Origin: Paenibacillus antibioticophila
GTDB lineage: Bacteria; Bacillota; Bacilli; Paenibacillales; Paenibacillaceae
Length of the DNA stretch: 64,000 bases
Direction of reading: 5' to 3'
NCBI RefSeq assembly: GCF_000455265.1
Contig: NZ_HG005139.1
Span: forward strand, 1,886,883-1,950,882
Position numbers and translations under genes: made by a program. Every line of letters starts with the position of its first letter. Within the stretch, counting starts at the first letter, position 1. The notes under the pieces were generated by a model. That model was not told where the DNA came from, made no database searches, and saw only the letters and a list, made by a program, of their open reading frames with translations. This document shows, piece after piece, positions 24,811 to 33,363 of the stretch.

Positions 24811-25502
24811 TCAAAAACAACCTCCTCCGCACGGAATACAGGTCCGTCTGCGCAAGCCTTCTTGTTTTTTTCCTTGCACTTGACGCTGCATACGAGGCAA
24901 GCTCCGATCCCGCAAGCCATTCGATTTTCAAGGGATACGTACACATCCGCCGCTGTGCCTGAATCCGCCTGCTTCAGCTGCACAGCCTCAAGCATCTTGT
25001 GAGGGCCGCAAGTATAGATCGTATCGTATCGGTTAAAGTCGACCTGGTTCAAAATAATCCCGCCAACATTTGTAATGACCTCGCCTGAAGTTAATGCCTT
25101 AAATTCGTCCACCAAATACGCCTCGCGGCTGAAGCCGAGATATACGTCGGCATCCGGCACCTGTTTCAGCGCATAATAAAACGGGGCAATCCCGATTCCC
25201 CCGCCAACAAATGCTGTCCGTCCCGCAGGCTTCGAAAATCCATTCCCGAGCGGTCCTTCCAGCGTGATCTCATCCCCTGCCTGCAGCTTCGAGAAGATCG
25301 CCGTTCCTTCTCCTGCAACCAGGTACAGAAATTCAATATAGTGATCCTCCACGTTAAATACGCTAAGCGGTCTGGATAGCAGCGGATACATCTCCCATGC
25401 CCTTAACATATAGAACTGTCCCATCCGTGCGGCAAAGGAGCCTTCTACGGCAAGACGGTATACACCTTCTGCAATCTGCTCATTATAGATGACTGCTGGC
25501 AA
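24807..25502 (-). CDS. pyrK: Dihydroorotate dehydrogenase B, electron-transfer subunit
   Basis: The 231-residue protein starts at TTG 25502 after GGGGAGAGGG. The FAD-binding ferredoxin-reductase fold includes SRPLSVFNV (about 43) and the NAD-site GGGIGIAPF (about 109). The [2Fe-2S] cluster ligands lie in [13 protein letters not shown] plus a later Cys (ACADGPVF, about 205-226). It forms a heterotetramer with PyrD. No PyrR-type attenuator is seen in the 80-bp leader. Confidence 0.95.
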   Translation of the reverse strand: MPAVIYNEQIAEGVYRLAVEGSFAARMGQFYMLRAWEMYPLLSRPLSVFNVEDHYIEFLYLVAGEGTAIFSKLQAGDEITLEGPLGNGFSKPAGRTAFVGGGIGIAPFYYALKQVPDADVYLGFSREAYLVDEFKALTSGEVITNVGGIILNQVDFNRYDTIYTCGPHKMLEAVQLKQADSGTAADVYVSLENRMACGIGACLVCSVKCKEKNKKACADGPVFRAEEVVFE

Positions 25503-25686
25503 TGCCCTCTCCCCTCTCTATACATGATGATGCTGAAAATACACTTCTCTATAAGATGCAATTTTTCTAACCGTCAAGTCTGTGACATTTGTCATACTCC
25601 GATCAAAATGCTTGTCCTCCGCATACATCTGGCGCATTCAGGACATACCAAGGCATAATGTATGCTTCTGTGAAGGAGGGGTGATG

Positions 25687-26532
25687 ATGCGATCCGGATG
25701 GATTAGAATACGGAAGTTTAAGCTATTGATTATTTGTGCGGTATGCATAGGGCTTTCTATGGAGCCTTCCGCAACGCTGGCGGAGCATCAAATGAAACAG
25801 CAGCAGCACAGTTCGACGATTCAGAGTCAGGAGTCAACCGCTTGCCAGGCGCAAACCGCAATCAGACAAGATCGCCCAAAGTCATTAAGCGAGCTGCGCC
25901 GCAGCTATTCGGAAACCTTCAAGTTTAAAGGCCCTGAGGTTAAGCAAGTGGCCCTCACCTTTGATGATGTGCCTGATCCCCGGTTTACCCCGCAAATCCT
26001 GGAGGCGCTTAGCAAGCAGGGCGTGCGCGCGACCTTTTTCGTCGTCGGTCACCGGGTAAAGAAGCATCCGGACCTGCTGCGAAGAATTCACCTTGAGGGA
26101 CATGTGATCGGCAACCATTCCTACAGCCATCCTCAGTTCAGCAACAAGTCCGTTATCCAGTTCCAGAAGGAAATTCAGCGTACAGAGGATATCATTGCTG
26201 AACTTATTGGCTACCGTCCACGGCTGATCCGTCCGCCCTATGGCGAAATCACCGAGAATCAAGTCCGTTGGGCCAAGCAGCATGGCTACAAGCTCGTGAA
26301 CTGGAATGTAGACTCTCTGGATTGGAAAGGACTTAATAAAGAAAAGGTAAAACAAAACGTGTTGAATGCTGCCGGACCCGGTTCAATTATCCTGATGCAC
26401 GGCGGCGGCGGAACCGGATCTAATCTGGCCGGCTCCATTGAAGCGCTGCCTGATATTATTCATGAGCTTCAAGCCAAGGGCTATCAATTTGTCACCCTTC
26501 CAGAGTTGCTTGATGTATCCCAATCAAAATAA
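25687..26532 (+). CDS. Secreted polysaccharide deacetylase (NodB domain)
   Basis: The protein has about 281 residues. ATG 25687 lies 7 bases after AAGGAGG; ATG 25684 is an alternative. The signal peptide ends near residue 32 (SATLA-EHQ). The catalytic domain shows TFDDVPD (MT1, with Val in place of the usual Gly), GNHSYSHPQ (MT2), RPPYGE (MT3), NWNVDSLDW (MT4) and IILMHGGGG (MT5). It probably deacetylates peptidoglycan N-acetylglucosamine or a related wall glycan. It is distinct from the anchored deacetylase at 17334. Confidence 0.9.
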   Translation: MRSGWIRIRKFKLLIICAVCIGLSMEPSATLAEHQMKQQQHSSTIQSQESTACQAQTAIRQDRPKSLSELRRSYSETFKFKGPEVKQVALTFDDVPDPRFTPQILEALSKQGVRATFFVVGHRVKKHPDLLRRIHLEGHVIGNHSYSHPQFSNKSVIQFQKEIQRTEDIIAELIGYRPRLIRPPYGEITENQVRWAKQHGYKLVNWNVDSLDWKGLNKEKVKQNVLNAAGPGSIILMHGGGGTGSNLAGSIEALPDIIHELQAKGYQFVTLPELLDVSQSK

Positions 26533-26573
26533 AAGCTGCTTCGGCCAGTCATGCGACAGCCGGAGCAGCTTTT
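26531..26573. terminator. Bidirectional terminator between deacetylase and LysM-3D genes
   Basis: AAAAGCTGCT and AGCAGCTTTT pair, with CGGC/GCCG extending the stem. It overlaps the deacetylase stop codon and lies 8 bp from the convergent LysM-3D stop. Confidence 0.88.
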
Positions 26574-26580
26574 ATCTTCA

Positions 26581-27267
26581 TTATTCAAGAATATAGAGCG
26601 TAATGTCCTGGAAGCCGAATTGCTTTACGGACTGCTGGCTGCCTGGAATAAAGATATCGATCCGGTTGCCCTTGATGGCACCGCCCTGATCGGATGCTGT
26701 AGCGATAAATGCGGCCTTGGGCAGATTAGCGTGACTGTGACCCGTAACCAATACCTTAGTTCCCATCGGAATGACCTTCGGATCAACCGCTATCGTTCCA
26801 AGCTCGAGCGGATTTCCAAAATAGTCTACGGCTCCCCACTTCCCGTTCTCGCTTGCAGCAGCTGAATAAGCGGAAGCCTTCACTTGGATTGTCTTTGTAT
26901 AGTTGAGCGTTTTCCCCCAAGCCTCAACCACATTCTCCGACGAGAATACCTTTAGTGTCGGCTGAACCGTCAGGAACTGATCGGGGCCTTCCGTCCCTGA
27001 AGTTGAAAAGGCAGTCAATCCTTCTTCTGCGCCTGGAATGGTTAGCTTCACTCCATTATAGATGTTCTTGGCATCAACTTCAGGATTGGCTTCCATCAGC
27101 TTGTCCAGGCTGACATTGTATTGCTTGGCCAGCAGGTAGAAGGTATCGCCATCCTTTGCTGTATGTATCGAATCGGCATACGCCGGCATTCCCTGGAGCA
27201 TTCCGGCTAAACCTGCGGCAAGGATTATTGTCTTGAAGCTGCGGGACCAAATTCTGTTTTTCCTCAT
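26581..27267 (-). CDS. Secreted LysM and 3D-domain protein
   Basis: The protein has about 228 residues from ATG 27267, about 10 bases after GGGAGG. A signal peptide (about 1-31, ending MPAYA) is followed by one LysM domain (YADSIHTAKDGDTFYLLAKQYNVSLDKL...GVKLTIPG, about 31-80). The C-terminal 3D domain (about 135-228) has GTIAVDPKVIPMGTKVLV and the Asp-rich ATASDQGGAIKGNRIDIFI. 3D domains belong to the MltA/RlpA-like double-psi beta-barrel lytic transglycosylases (YocH, Sps families), so it is probably a wall-active muralytic protein. Confidence 0.88.
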   Translation of the reverse strand: MRKNRIWSRSFKTIILAAGLAGMLQGMPAYADSIHTAKDGDTFYLLAKQYNVSLDKLMEANPEVDAKNIYNGVKLTIPGAEEGLTAFSTSGTEGPDQFLTVQPTLKVFSSENVVEAWGKTLNYTKTIQVKASAYSAAASENGKWGAVDYFGNPLELGTIAVDPKVIPMGTKVLVTGHSHANLPKAAFIATASDQGGAIKGNRIDIFIPGSQQSVKQFGFQDITLYILE

Positions 27268-27435
27268 GTTGTTCATTTCCTCCCATAGCATTGCATTGCT
27301 GCATTGATTTTGGCTGGTATGAATATATCACAATTTTGTAACCTTGAGTCCATGAAAAACCTGCCAATTCGCCCAACCCCTTGGTGTACAACGATTTTTT
27401 TATAGTTTAGGCGCTTGCAAAGGTAACAATTATGT

Positions 27436-27481
27436 AAAAAGAGGGTGCTCCTATCATCTGAGATGACTTTGGGCATCCTCT
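27436..27481 (-). terminator. Terminator of the amino-acid ABC operon
   Basis: On the minus strand AGAGGATGC pairs with GCACCCTCT (one wobble), with an inner CATCT/AGATG stem, and five T residues follow. It lies 18 bp beyond the ATPase stop. Confidence 0.85.
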
Positions 27482-27498
27482 GGTCAACTTCCGTTTCA

Positions 27499-28221
27499 TT
27501 ATAGAACCTTGCTTAAAAACTCCCGGGTACGCGAATGCTTTGGCGCTCCGAATACCTGCTCCGGCGTTCCCTGCTCCAGTAGAACCCCTTGATCCATGAA
27601 CAGAATCCGGTCTCCTACCTCGCGGGCAAAGCCCATCTCGTGGGTCACGATAACCATCGTCATCCCCTTCTGAGCAAGCTTCTTCATCACATCCAGCACT
27701 TCACCGACCATTTCCGGATCCAGGGCTGAAGTAGGCTCATCAAACAGCATCACATGCGGCTCCATCGCGAGCGCACGGGCAATCGCAATACGCTGCTTCT
27801 GTCCGCCGGATAACTGGGACGGATAGGCATCGCGTTTGTCCTCCAGCCCGACTGTCCGCAGCAGCTCCATCGCCTGCGCTTCGGCCTTGGCTTTCTCCAG
27901 CTTCTTGACACGAATTGGCGCAAGCGTAATATTATCGATCACCTTTTTATGCGGGAACAGGTTGAACTGCTGGAATACCATTCCCATTTTTTCACGTGTC
28001 CGATTGATATTATAGCCCTTGGTTGTGATGGATTCACCCTCAAACGTAATCTCGCCGCCGCTCGGCTCCTCCAGCAGATTCAAGCAACGCAGAAGTGTAC
28101 TCTTACCTGAGCCGCTGGGGCCGATCACAACAACAACCTCGCCCTTACTGATCTCCAGATCGATTCCCTTCAAAATATGGAGCTGTCCGAACTTCTTGTG
28201 CAAGCCCTTAACGGTGATCAC
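27499..28221 (-). CDS. Polar amino-acid ABC transporter ATP-binding protein
   Basis: The 240-residue GlnQ-type ATPase starts at GTG 28221 after AAAGGAGG and overlaps the permease end by 14 bp. Walker A is GPSGSGKST (about 34-42), the Q-loop is [13 protein letters not shown], the signature is LSGGQKQR, Walker B is [12 protein letters not shown], and the switch His is in VTHEMGFA. It powers the importer encoded by the two upstream genes and is the last gene of the operon. Confidence 0.93.
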   Translation of the reverse strand: MITVKGLHKKFGQLHILKGIDLEISKGEVVVVIGPSGSGKSTLLRCLNLLEEPSGGEITFEGESITTKGYNINRTREKMGMVFQQFNLFPHKKVIDNITLAPIRVKKLEKAKAEAQAMELLRTVGLEDKRDAYPSQLSGGQKQRIAIARALAMEPHVMLFDEPTSALDPEMVGEVLDVMKKLAQKGMTMVIVTHEMGFAREVGDRILFMDQGVLLEQGTPEQVFGAPKHSRTREFLSKVL

Positions 28222-28870
28222 TGGCCTTCAACCTCCTTTCAAACACGCCCAAAATGCGGGAGAGTGTGAATGTAAGAATAAAGTACATAATTGCGACGAC
28301 CAGATAAGGCGTCATCCCGTCGTAGGTGATGCCTACCACAGCACCGGATTGGAACATCAGCTCGGTTACACCGATGAAGGAGACAATGGACGACTCCTTA
28401 ATAATCGTAACAAACTCATTGCCGATCGCCGGCAGTACCGATTTTACGGCTTGCGGGATAATGATGAAGCGCATAGACATCCCCTTCGTCATCCCGAGCG
28501 ATCTGGCCGCCTCACCTTGTCCTCGGTCTACGCCCTGGATACCCGCACGAAAAATTTCCGCCAAATAGGCTGAGCTGTTCAGCGACAGGGTGATAGCCCC
28601 GGATTGTACAGGTGTAAAATTAATGTCGAAGGCGGTCGATAACCCATAGTGGATAATCAATAACTGCACCAGCATCGGGGTGCCCCGCAGAAACTCCACC
28701 CAAGCATGTCCTATAAACCGCAGCCACGCCCAAGGAGACATCCTCACCAGCGCCACAACCAGTCCCAGGACAAAGCCGCACAGAACTCCAATCGCCGCTA
28801 GCAGGAGCGTATATTGAATCCCGATCAGAAAATAGCTTTTATACTGTATAAATACTGAAAACAACTCCAT
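28208..28870 (-). CDS. Polar amino-acid ABC transporter permease
   Basis: The protein has about 220 residues. ATG 28870 is chosen because the longer frame would run through the terminator hairpin; GGGAGG lies 12 bases upstream, a slightly long gap. About five membrane helices are visible (first near 12-38). The HisM/GlnP-type permease motif is [35 protein letters not shown], and the EAA coupling loop (about 125-160) contacts the ATPase. Substrate not determinable from sequence. Confidence 0.9.
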   Translation of the reverse strand: MELFSVFIQYKSYFLIGIQYTLLLAAIGVLCGFVLGLVVALVRMSPWAWLRFIGHAWVEFLRGTPMLVQLLIIHYGLSTAFDINFTPVQSGAITLSLNSSAYLAEIFRAGIQGVDRGQGEAARSLGMTKGMSMRFIIIPQAVKSVLPAIGNEFVTIIKESSIVSFIGVTELMFQSGAVVGITYDGMTPYLVVAIMYFILTFTLSRILGVFERRLKASDHR

Positions 28871-28909
28871 ATAAATATCAGTCCTCCCGTTCTCTTCCCT
28901 GCTTCCTAC

Positions 28910-28951
28910 AAAAAAAACGGAAAATAGCGAAGACTGCATCGCTATTTTCCG
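28910..28951 (-). terminator. Intercistronic terminator inside the ABC operon
   Basis: On the minus strand CGGAAAATAGCG and CGCTATTTTCCG form a perfect 12-bp stem with a 10-base loop, followed by eight T residues. It lies 17 bp after the binding-protein stop and about 40 bp before the permease start. Partial read-through would give more binding protein than permease and ATPase. Confidence 0.93.
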
Positions 28952-28968
28952 GAAGGCAGCGCGGTTGA

Positions 28969-29736
28969 TTATTTTTCAGCCAATGCGCTCGCCTCAGCTA
29001 CGAATTTATCGATCGATCCATCATTGATGAGTCGCTCCAGCGTCTTGTTGACTTGATCGAGCAGCTCTTGATTGCTCTTTTTCACCCCGACCACGTAGCC
29101 ATCGTCCTCTGTCTCCGGCTTGGCGTCTGTAATCGTGATCCCTTCCACATTCTTGACGAATGCTTCAGCTACCGGACCTTCAAGTACCGCTGCATCCACA
29201 CGGCCGGATTGAAGCTGCATGATAATGTCATTAATCTTCGCCAGCGAAGTCAGCTTCGCGCCTAGGATGCCTTGGGCAATCTCTTCTTGAATCGAGCTCT
29301 TCTGTACACCGATATTCGCGCCTTCCAGCGATTCCATCGTAGCATACTTGTCCTTGTTCTCAGTTAAGGTAACAATCGCTTGCTCAGCCGTATAGTAAAT
29401 ATTGGACAGACCCACTTGCTCCGCTCTGTCCGGGGTCGGGCTTAAGCCCGAGATAACCAGATCCACACGGCCGCTCTCCAGCTCATTCAAGAGAGAATCG
29501 AAGTTCATATCCTTAATTTCAAGCTCCTTGCCCAGATCCTTGGCAATTTCCTTGGCGATTTCTACGTCGAATCCGACAATCTCATCTTGACCTTGATCAT
29601 TTGTAATGTGAAATTCGTAAGGCGGAAAATCCGCGCTCAAGCCGAGCACCAGATTATCGCTCTTCTTCGTTCCGCAAGCCGATAATACGACAGCAGCCAT
29701 CAATACCGCTGTTAATAACATACCCCATTTTTTCAT
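28969..29736 (-). CDS. Amino-acid ABC transporter substrate-binding lipoprotein (family 3)
   Basis: This is a 255-residue protein. The lipoprotein signal has lipobox LSAC (Cys21). The mature part is an SBP_bac_3 domain: LVLGLSADFPPYEF, GFDVEIAKEIAKDLGKELE, SGLSPTPDRAEQVGLSNIYY and NIGVQKSSIQEEIAQG. It binds a polar amino acid (His/Arg/Gln/Cys-type); which one is open. First gene of the operon, upstream of the intercistronic terminator. GGGAGAGAG lies just before the ATG. Confidence 0.93.
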   Translation of the reverse strand: MKKWGMLLTAVLMAAVVLSACGTKKSDNLVLGLSADFPPYEFHITNDQGQDEIVGFDVEIAKEIAKDLGKELEIKDMNFDSLLNELESGRVDLVISGLSPTPDRAEQVGLSNIYYTAEQAIVTLTENKDKYATMESLEGANIGVQKSSIQEEIAQGILGAKLTSLAKINDIIMQLQSGRVDAAVLEGPVAEAFVKNVEGITITDAKPETEDDGYVVGVKKSNQELLDQVNKTLERLINDGSIDKFVAEASALAEK

Positions 29737-30111
29737 CTGTCTCTCTCCCGTTCAGCAAAATAATAATGACACTGAGTGAATCACTGGGCTAATTATAAAT
29801 CAGGATGTATATATATGCAATCACTATTCATACTTTGGTCAATAAATGGTTGGTATTCTAACTAAATATACCAAGATAGCTATCTCATTTGTTTTAAAAA
29901 TTTTACATTAATATTGAATTTTATTCATGATATACAGTGTTTTTGTGCATAATTGATAAACATACATGCGAAACGATCGGGAATACTGGTTCATAGCAAG
30001 CGTATTATGGGTAAAAAGTGCTGAATTAACAACTACGCGCTCTTATAGAGGTTATTCGGAAAGTCGTCTTTTTGAACTCGAGCTATTTATTTTTTACTAG
30101 GAGGTGGCCCT
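29737..30111. other. 375-bp AT-rich divergent region between ABC operon and GH13 gene
   Basis: No gene is seen. A 7-bp inverted repeat TTGGTAT (29850-29856) / ATACCAA (29868-29874) could be an operator for the importer. A collapsed family-2 repeat lies at 30048-30079. No T-box, SAM or lysine riboswitch signature was found by eye. Confidence 0.5.
30048..30079. repeat. Family-2 repeat relic (ends only)
   Basis: GAGGTTATTCGGAAAGTCGTC followed by CTTTTTGAACTC reproduces the two ends of the repeat at 63359-63575 (GAGGTTGTTCAAAAAGTCA end) with the interior missing. It is a hairpin of about 32 bp just upstream of the GH13 gene. Confidence 0.6.
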
Positions 30112-31857
30112 ATGCTGCTTGAAGCCTTGTATCATGTTCCCCGGGACAAATGGGCCTATGCCTATGATTCTTCGACCATTCACCTGCGAATTAGAACAAA
30201 GCGTGATGATGTCGAGCATGTCTATGCCATGACTGGAGATAAGTATAATTGGGACGGTACTTACCATGAGATTGAAATGGAAAAGGCGGCCCACGACCTG
30301 ATGTTCGATTATTGGGAGGTCGCCGTTAAACCCAAGTTCAAGCGTCTGTCCTACGCCTTCAAATTAACTGCCGGCAGAGAGACCGTCTTTTTGCTCGATA
30401 CAGGAATACAGCATGAGGCGCCTACACCGCCGGGTGATCACTATGAGTTCCCGTACATTCATGAGGTAGATCTGTTCAAAGTACCGGAATGGGCCAAAAA
30501 GGCGATATTCTATCAGATCATGCCAGAGCGCTTCGCGAACGGAGACCCCTCGAATGACCCGGAGAACACAGAAGTCTGGGGCGGTGTTCCCAAAATTGAC
30601 AACTTTTTCGGCGGGGATTTAAAAGGTGTGCTGGACCATCTGGATGACCTTGTTGCACTTGGTATTAATGCGATTTATTTTACCCCTCTGTTCGTCTCAC
30701 CCTCCAACCATAAGTACGATACAGTCGATTATAAGCAGGTTGATCCTCACTTCGGAGATAACGCTCTGCTAAAGCAGGTGGTGGAAGCCTGTCACGACAA
30801 GGGTATCCGGGTCGTGCTTGACGCCGTGTTCAATCATTGCGGCGAACAGTTCGCTCCCTTCCAGGATGTCATCAAGAACGGGGAAAGCTCCAAATATGCG
30901 GACTGGTTCCATATTCATTCCTTCCCTGTTCAGGTTAAAGACGGTGTTCCTACTTACGATACATTCGGCTTCTATGGCAATATGCCAAAATTCAATACTG
31001 CCAATCCCGAGGTCAAGGAATATCTGCTTGGCGTTGCCGAGTACTGGATCCGGGAGATCAAGCTGGACGGCTGGCGGCTGGATGTGGCGAATGAGGTGGA
31101 TCACCACTTCTGGAGAGAGTTCCGCCAGGTGGTCAAGAAGGCCAACCCCGAAGCCTATATTATCGGCGAGGTTTGGAGCGATTCACTGAACTGGTTATTA
31201 GGGGATCAGTTTGATTCCGTGATGAATTACCCCTTTGCCGATCAGGTCATGGAATTTTTCAACGGCGGCATGGATGGATACGATTTCTCCAATGAAATGG
31301 GCTCGCTGATTATGCGCTATCCGCAGCAGACGAACGAAGTGGTATTCAATATGCTGTGCAGTCATGATACCCCCCGCCTGCTCACCCGAGTCGGCAATGA
31401 CAAGCGGAAGCTGAAGCTATGCGTCGTGTTCCTGTTTACGTATTACGGGACCCCCTGCATCTTCTATGGAGATGAAATTGGCCTGAATGGCGGCGGAGAT
31501 CCCGATTGTCGTAAATGCATGGAATGGGATCCGAAGAAGCAAGACCGTGAGCTTTATGATTTCTACCGGATGATGATCGACCTTCGCAAGCGGCATCCTG
31601 CATTGCGGCGCGGACGCTTTCGTTTCCTGCAGGCCGCGAAGAATGATCCATGCATCGTGTACGAACGGATCGATGAGCAGATGCACTTTACCATCTGGAT
31701 GAACAATACCGGCAAACAGCGCATTCTCTCGCACCCGATGGAGACGGAAGACTGGTTCGACGCCTTGACCGGAGACGGCGTTAAGCCAAAGAACGGCACC
31801 ATGGAAATCGGGCTGGATCCTTACGGCTTCCGCATTCTCTGCCGCAAGCTGAAATAA
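30112..31857 (+). CDS. GH13 alpha-glycosidase (neopullulanase/cyclomaltodextrinase type)
   Basis: The 581-residue intracellular protein has no signal peptide. An N-terminal CBM34-like beta domain (about 1-120) precedes the (beta/alpha)8 barrel. The four GH13 regions are DAVFNHCG, GWRLDVANE (nucleophile Asp), IGEVWSD (acid/base Glu) and CSHDTPRLL (third Asp). The fifth-region context is like subfamily GH13_20. It hydrolyses cyclodextrins, pullulan or maltodextrins in the cytoplasm; preference not determinable. TAGGAGGTGG lies before the ATG. It converges on the glg genes, so both likely belong to alpha-glucan metabolism. Confidence 0.92.
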   Translation: MLLEALYHVPRDKWAYAYDSSTIHLRIRTKRDDVEHVYAMTGDKYNWDGTYHEIEMEKAAHDLMFDYWEVAVKPKFKRLSYAFKLTAGRETVFLLDTGIQHEAPTPPGDHYEFPYIHEVDLFKVPEWAKKAIFYQIMPERFANGDPSNDPENTEVWGGVPKIDNFFGGDLKGVLDHLDDLVALGINAIYFTPLFVSPSNHKYDTVDYKQVDPHFGDNALLKQVVEACHDKGIRVVLDAVFNHCGEQFAPFQDVIKNGESSKYADWFHIHSFPVQVKDGVPTYDTFGFYGNMPKFNTANPEVKEYLLGVAEYWIREIKLDGWRLDVANEVDHHFWREFRQVVKKANPEAYIIGEVWSDSLNWLLGDQFDSVMNYPFADQVMEFFNGGMDGYDFSNEMGSLIMRYPQQTNEVVFNMLCSHDTPRLLTRVGNDKRKLKLCVVFLFTYYGTPCIFYGDEIGLNGGGDPDCRKCMEWDPKKQDRELYDFYRMMIDLRKRHPALRRGRFRFLQAAKNDPCIVYERIDEQMHFTIWMNNTGKQRILSHPMETEDWFDALTGDGVKPKNGTMEIGLDPYGFRILCRKLK

Positions 31858-31879
31858 AGGTCGCTACAGGGACACAAAT

Positions 31880-31920
31880 AGAGGGCTATCCTGGATTATG
31901 AATCCGGAGGCCCTCTTTGC
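31880..31920. terminator. Bidirectional terminator between GH13 gene and glgA
   Basis: AGAGGGC and GCCCTCT pair, with GGAT/ATCC inside. Flanks give a short T-run toward the right. It separates convergent genes. Confidence 0.82.
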
Positions 31921-31926
31921 GTTTGG

Positions 31927-33363
31927 TTATGGTGTTTCAGTCAGTCTTGTATAGATCTCCATATATTCTCTTGCCGAGCTGTCCCAGCTATAATCTCCCG
32001 CAAATGCGTTGGCTGTAATCCGTTTCCACTCATCGGGCTGATGGTAGAAGGAGACGGCTCGACGAAGCGTATAGAGCAGATCATGCGCGTTGAAGTTCTG
32101 GAAGGAAAATCCATCCCCCTCTCCGGAAGCCTCGTTGTAGGGATGGACCGTGTCATTCAGGCCGCCCGTCTCCCGCACAACAGGTATGCTGCCATATCGG
32201 AGCGCCAGCAGCTGGCTGATTCCGCATGGCTCAAAGCGCGATGGCATAAGAAACAGATCGCTTCCGGCATAGATCCGGCGGGACAGCTGATCGCTAAAGC
32301 GGATCTGCGCCGATAATTTGTCCGGATGGCGTCCGGCAGCCTCTTTGAACCAATCCTCATAAGCTTTGTCTCCGGTCCCCAGCACGACGAACTGCACATC
32401 GTCAAAGTGGAGCCATTCATCCATAATCCGGGTGATTAAGTCCAGTCCCTTCGGCTCCACCAGCCGCGTAATCATCCCTACCAACGGAACCTCCGGCTTG
32501 ACCGGCAGACCGAGCTCTCTCTGCAGGGCCTCTTTATTCTCGCGCTTCTTGGCCAGACTGCTCTGGTAGCGAACCGGAAGAGCGGCATCTGTTGCGGGGT
32601 TATACAATTTGACATCAATCCCGTTTACGATGCCCGACAGCCTGTCGCCCAGCGACCTTAACAGGCCGTCCAGACCATAGCCGTAATGAGCTGTGCAAAT
32701 TTCGCGCGCATAGGTCGGGCTTACGGTGGTTACATGATCGCTGTAGACTAGGCCGGCCTTCATAAAGCTGACATTTCCGTTGTACTCCACTCCCTCTGAA
32801 GTGAAATACTTGTCCGGCAGTCCCAGAAGATCGCCAAGAACAATATACGGAAAGATCCCTTGGTACAGCAAATTGTGAATCGTGAATACAGTCCGGATCC
32901 GGCTATAATCCTGATTCCACGAGAAATGCTCCTTCAAGAGCAGCGGCACCATCGCCGTGTGCCAGTCATGGCAATGAATCATATCCGGCCAAAAATCCAT
33001 GATCGGAAGCAAGTCCAGGATCGCACGGTTCAAAAAGGCAAACCGTTCGCCATCATCCCAGTATCCGTAGACCCCATCCCTGCCGAAGTAGGATTCATTA
33101 TCGAGAAAATAGACAGGAATACCTTCCCATTCCAGCGTTTCCACCCCGCCATATACCCTGCGCCAGCCAACGGCTACTTCACTCGAGCCGAGATGACGCA
33201 TTTGCTCCTGATAGATCGAGGGAATATCCTTATATTTCGGCATCACGATCCGAACATCATGACCCGCTTGCTTCAATGCTTTGGGCAGCGCCCCAATCAC
33301 ATCAGCCAGACCGCCGGTCTTAATGAATGGAACGACCTCGGCGGCCGCGAACAAGATCTTCAT
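31927..33363 (-). CDS. glgA: Glycogen synthase
   Basis: The 478-residue GT5 enzyme has the N-terminal ADP-glucose loop FIKTGGLADVIGALP (Lys14-Thr-Gly-Gly) and an NIHDWH-like segment MIHCHDWHTAMVPLLL. The C-terminal Rossmann half has VGMITRLVEPKGLDL, then SRFEPCGISQLLALRYGSIPVVRETGGLNDTV, with the catalytic Glu in that block. It extends alpha-1,4-glucan from ADP-glucose. The ATG overlaps the glgB stop (ATGA), so translation is coupled. Confidence 0.95.
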   Translation of the reverse strand: MKILFAAAEVVPFIKTGGLADVIGALPKALKQAGHDVRIVMPKYKDIPSIYQEQMRHLGSSEVAVGWRRVYGGVETLEWEGIPVYFLDNESYFGRDGVYGYWDDGERFAFLNRAILDLLPIMDFWPDMIHCHDWHTAMVPLLLKEHFSWNQDYSRIRTVFTIHNLLYQGIFPYIVLGDLLGLPDKYFTSEGVEYNGNVSFMKAGLVYSDHVTTVSPTYAREICTAHYGYGLDGLLRSLGDRLSGIVNGIDVKLYNPATDAALPVRYQSSLAKKRENKEALQRELGLPVKPEVPLVGMITRLVEPKGLDLITRIMDEWLHFDDVQFVVLGTGDKAYEDWFKEAAGRHPDKLSAQIRFSDQLSRRIYAGSDLFLMPSRFEPCGISQLLALRYGSIPVVRETGGLNDTVHPYNEASGEGDGFSFQNFNAHDLLYTLRRAVSFYHQPDEWKRITANAFAGDYSWDSSAREYMEIYTRLTETP

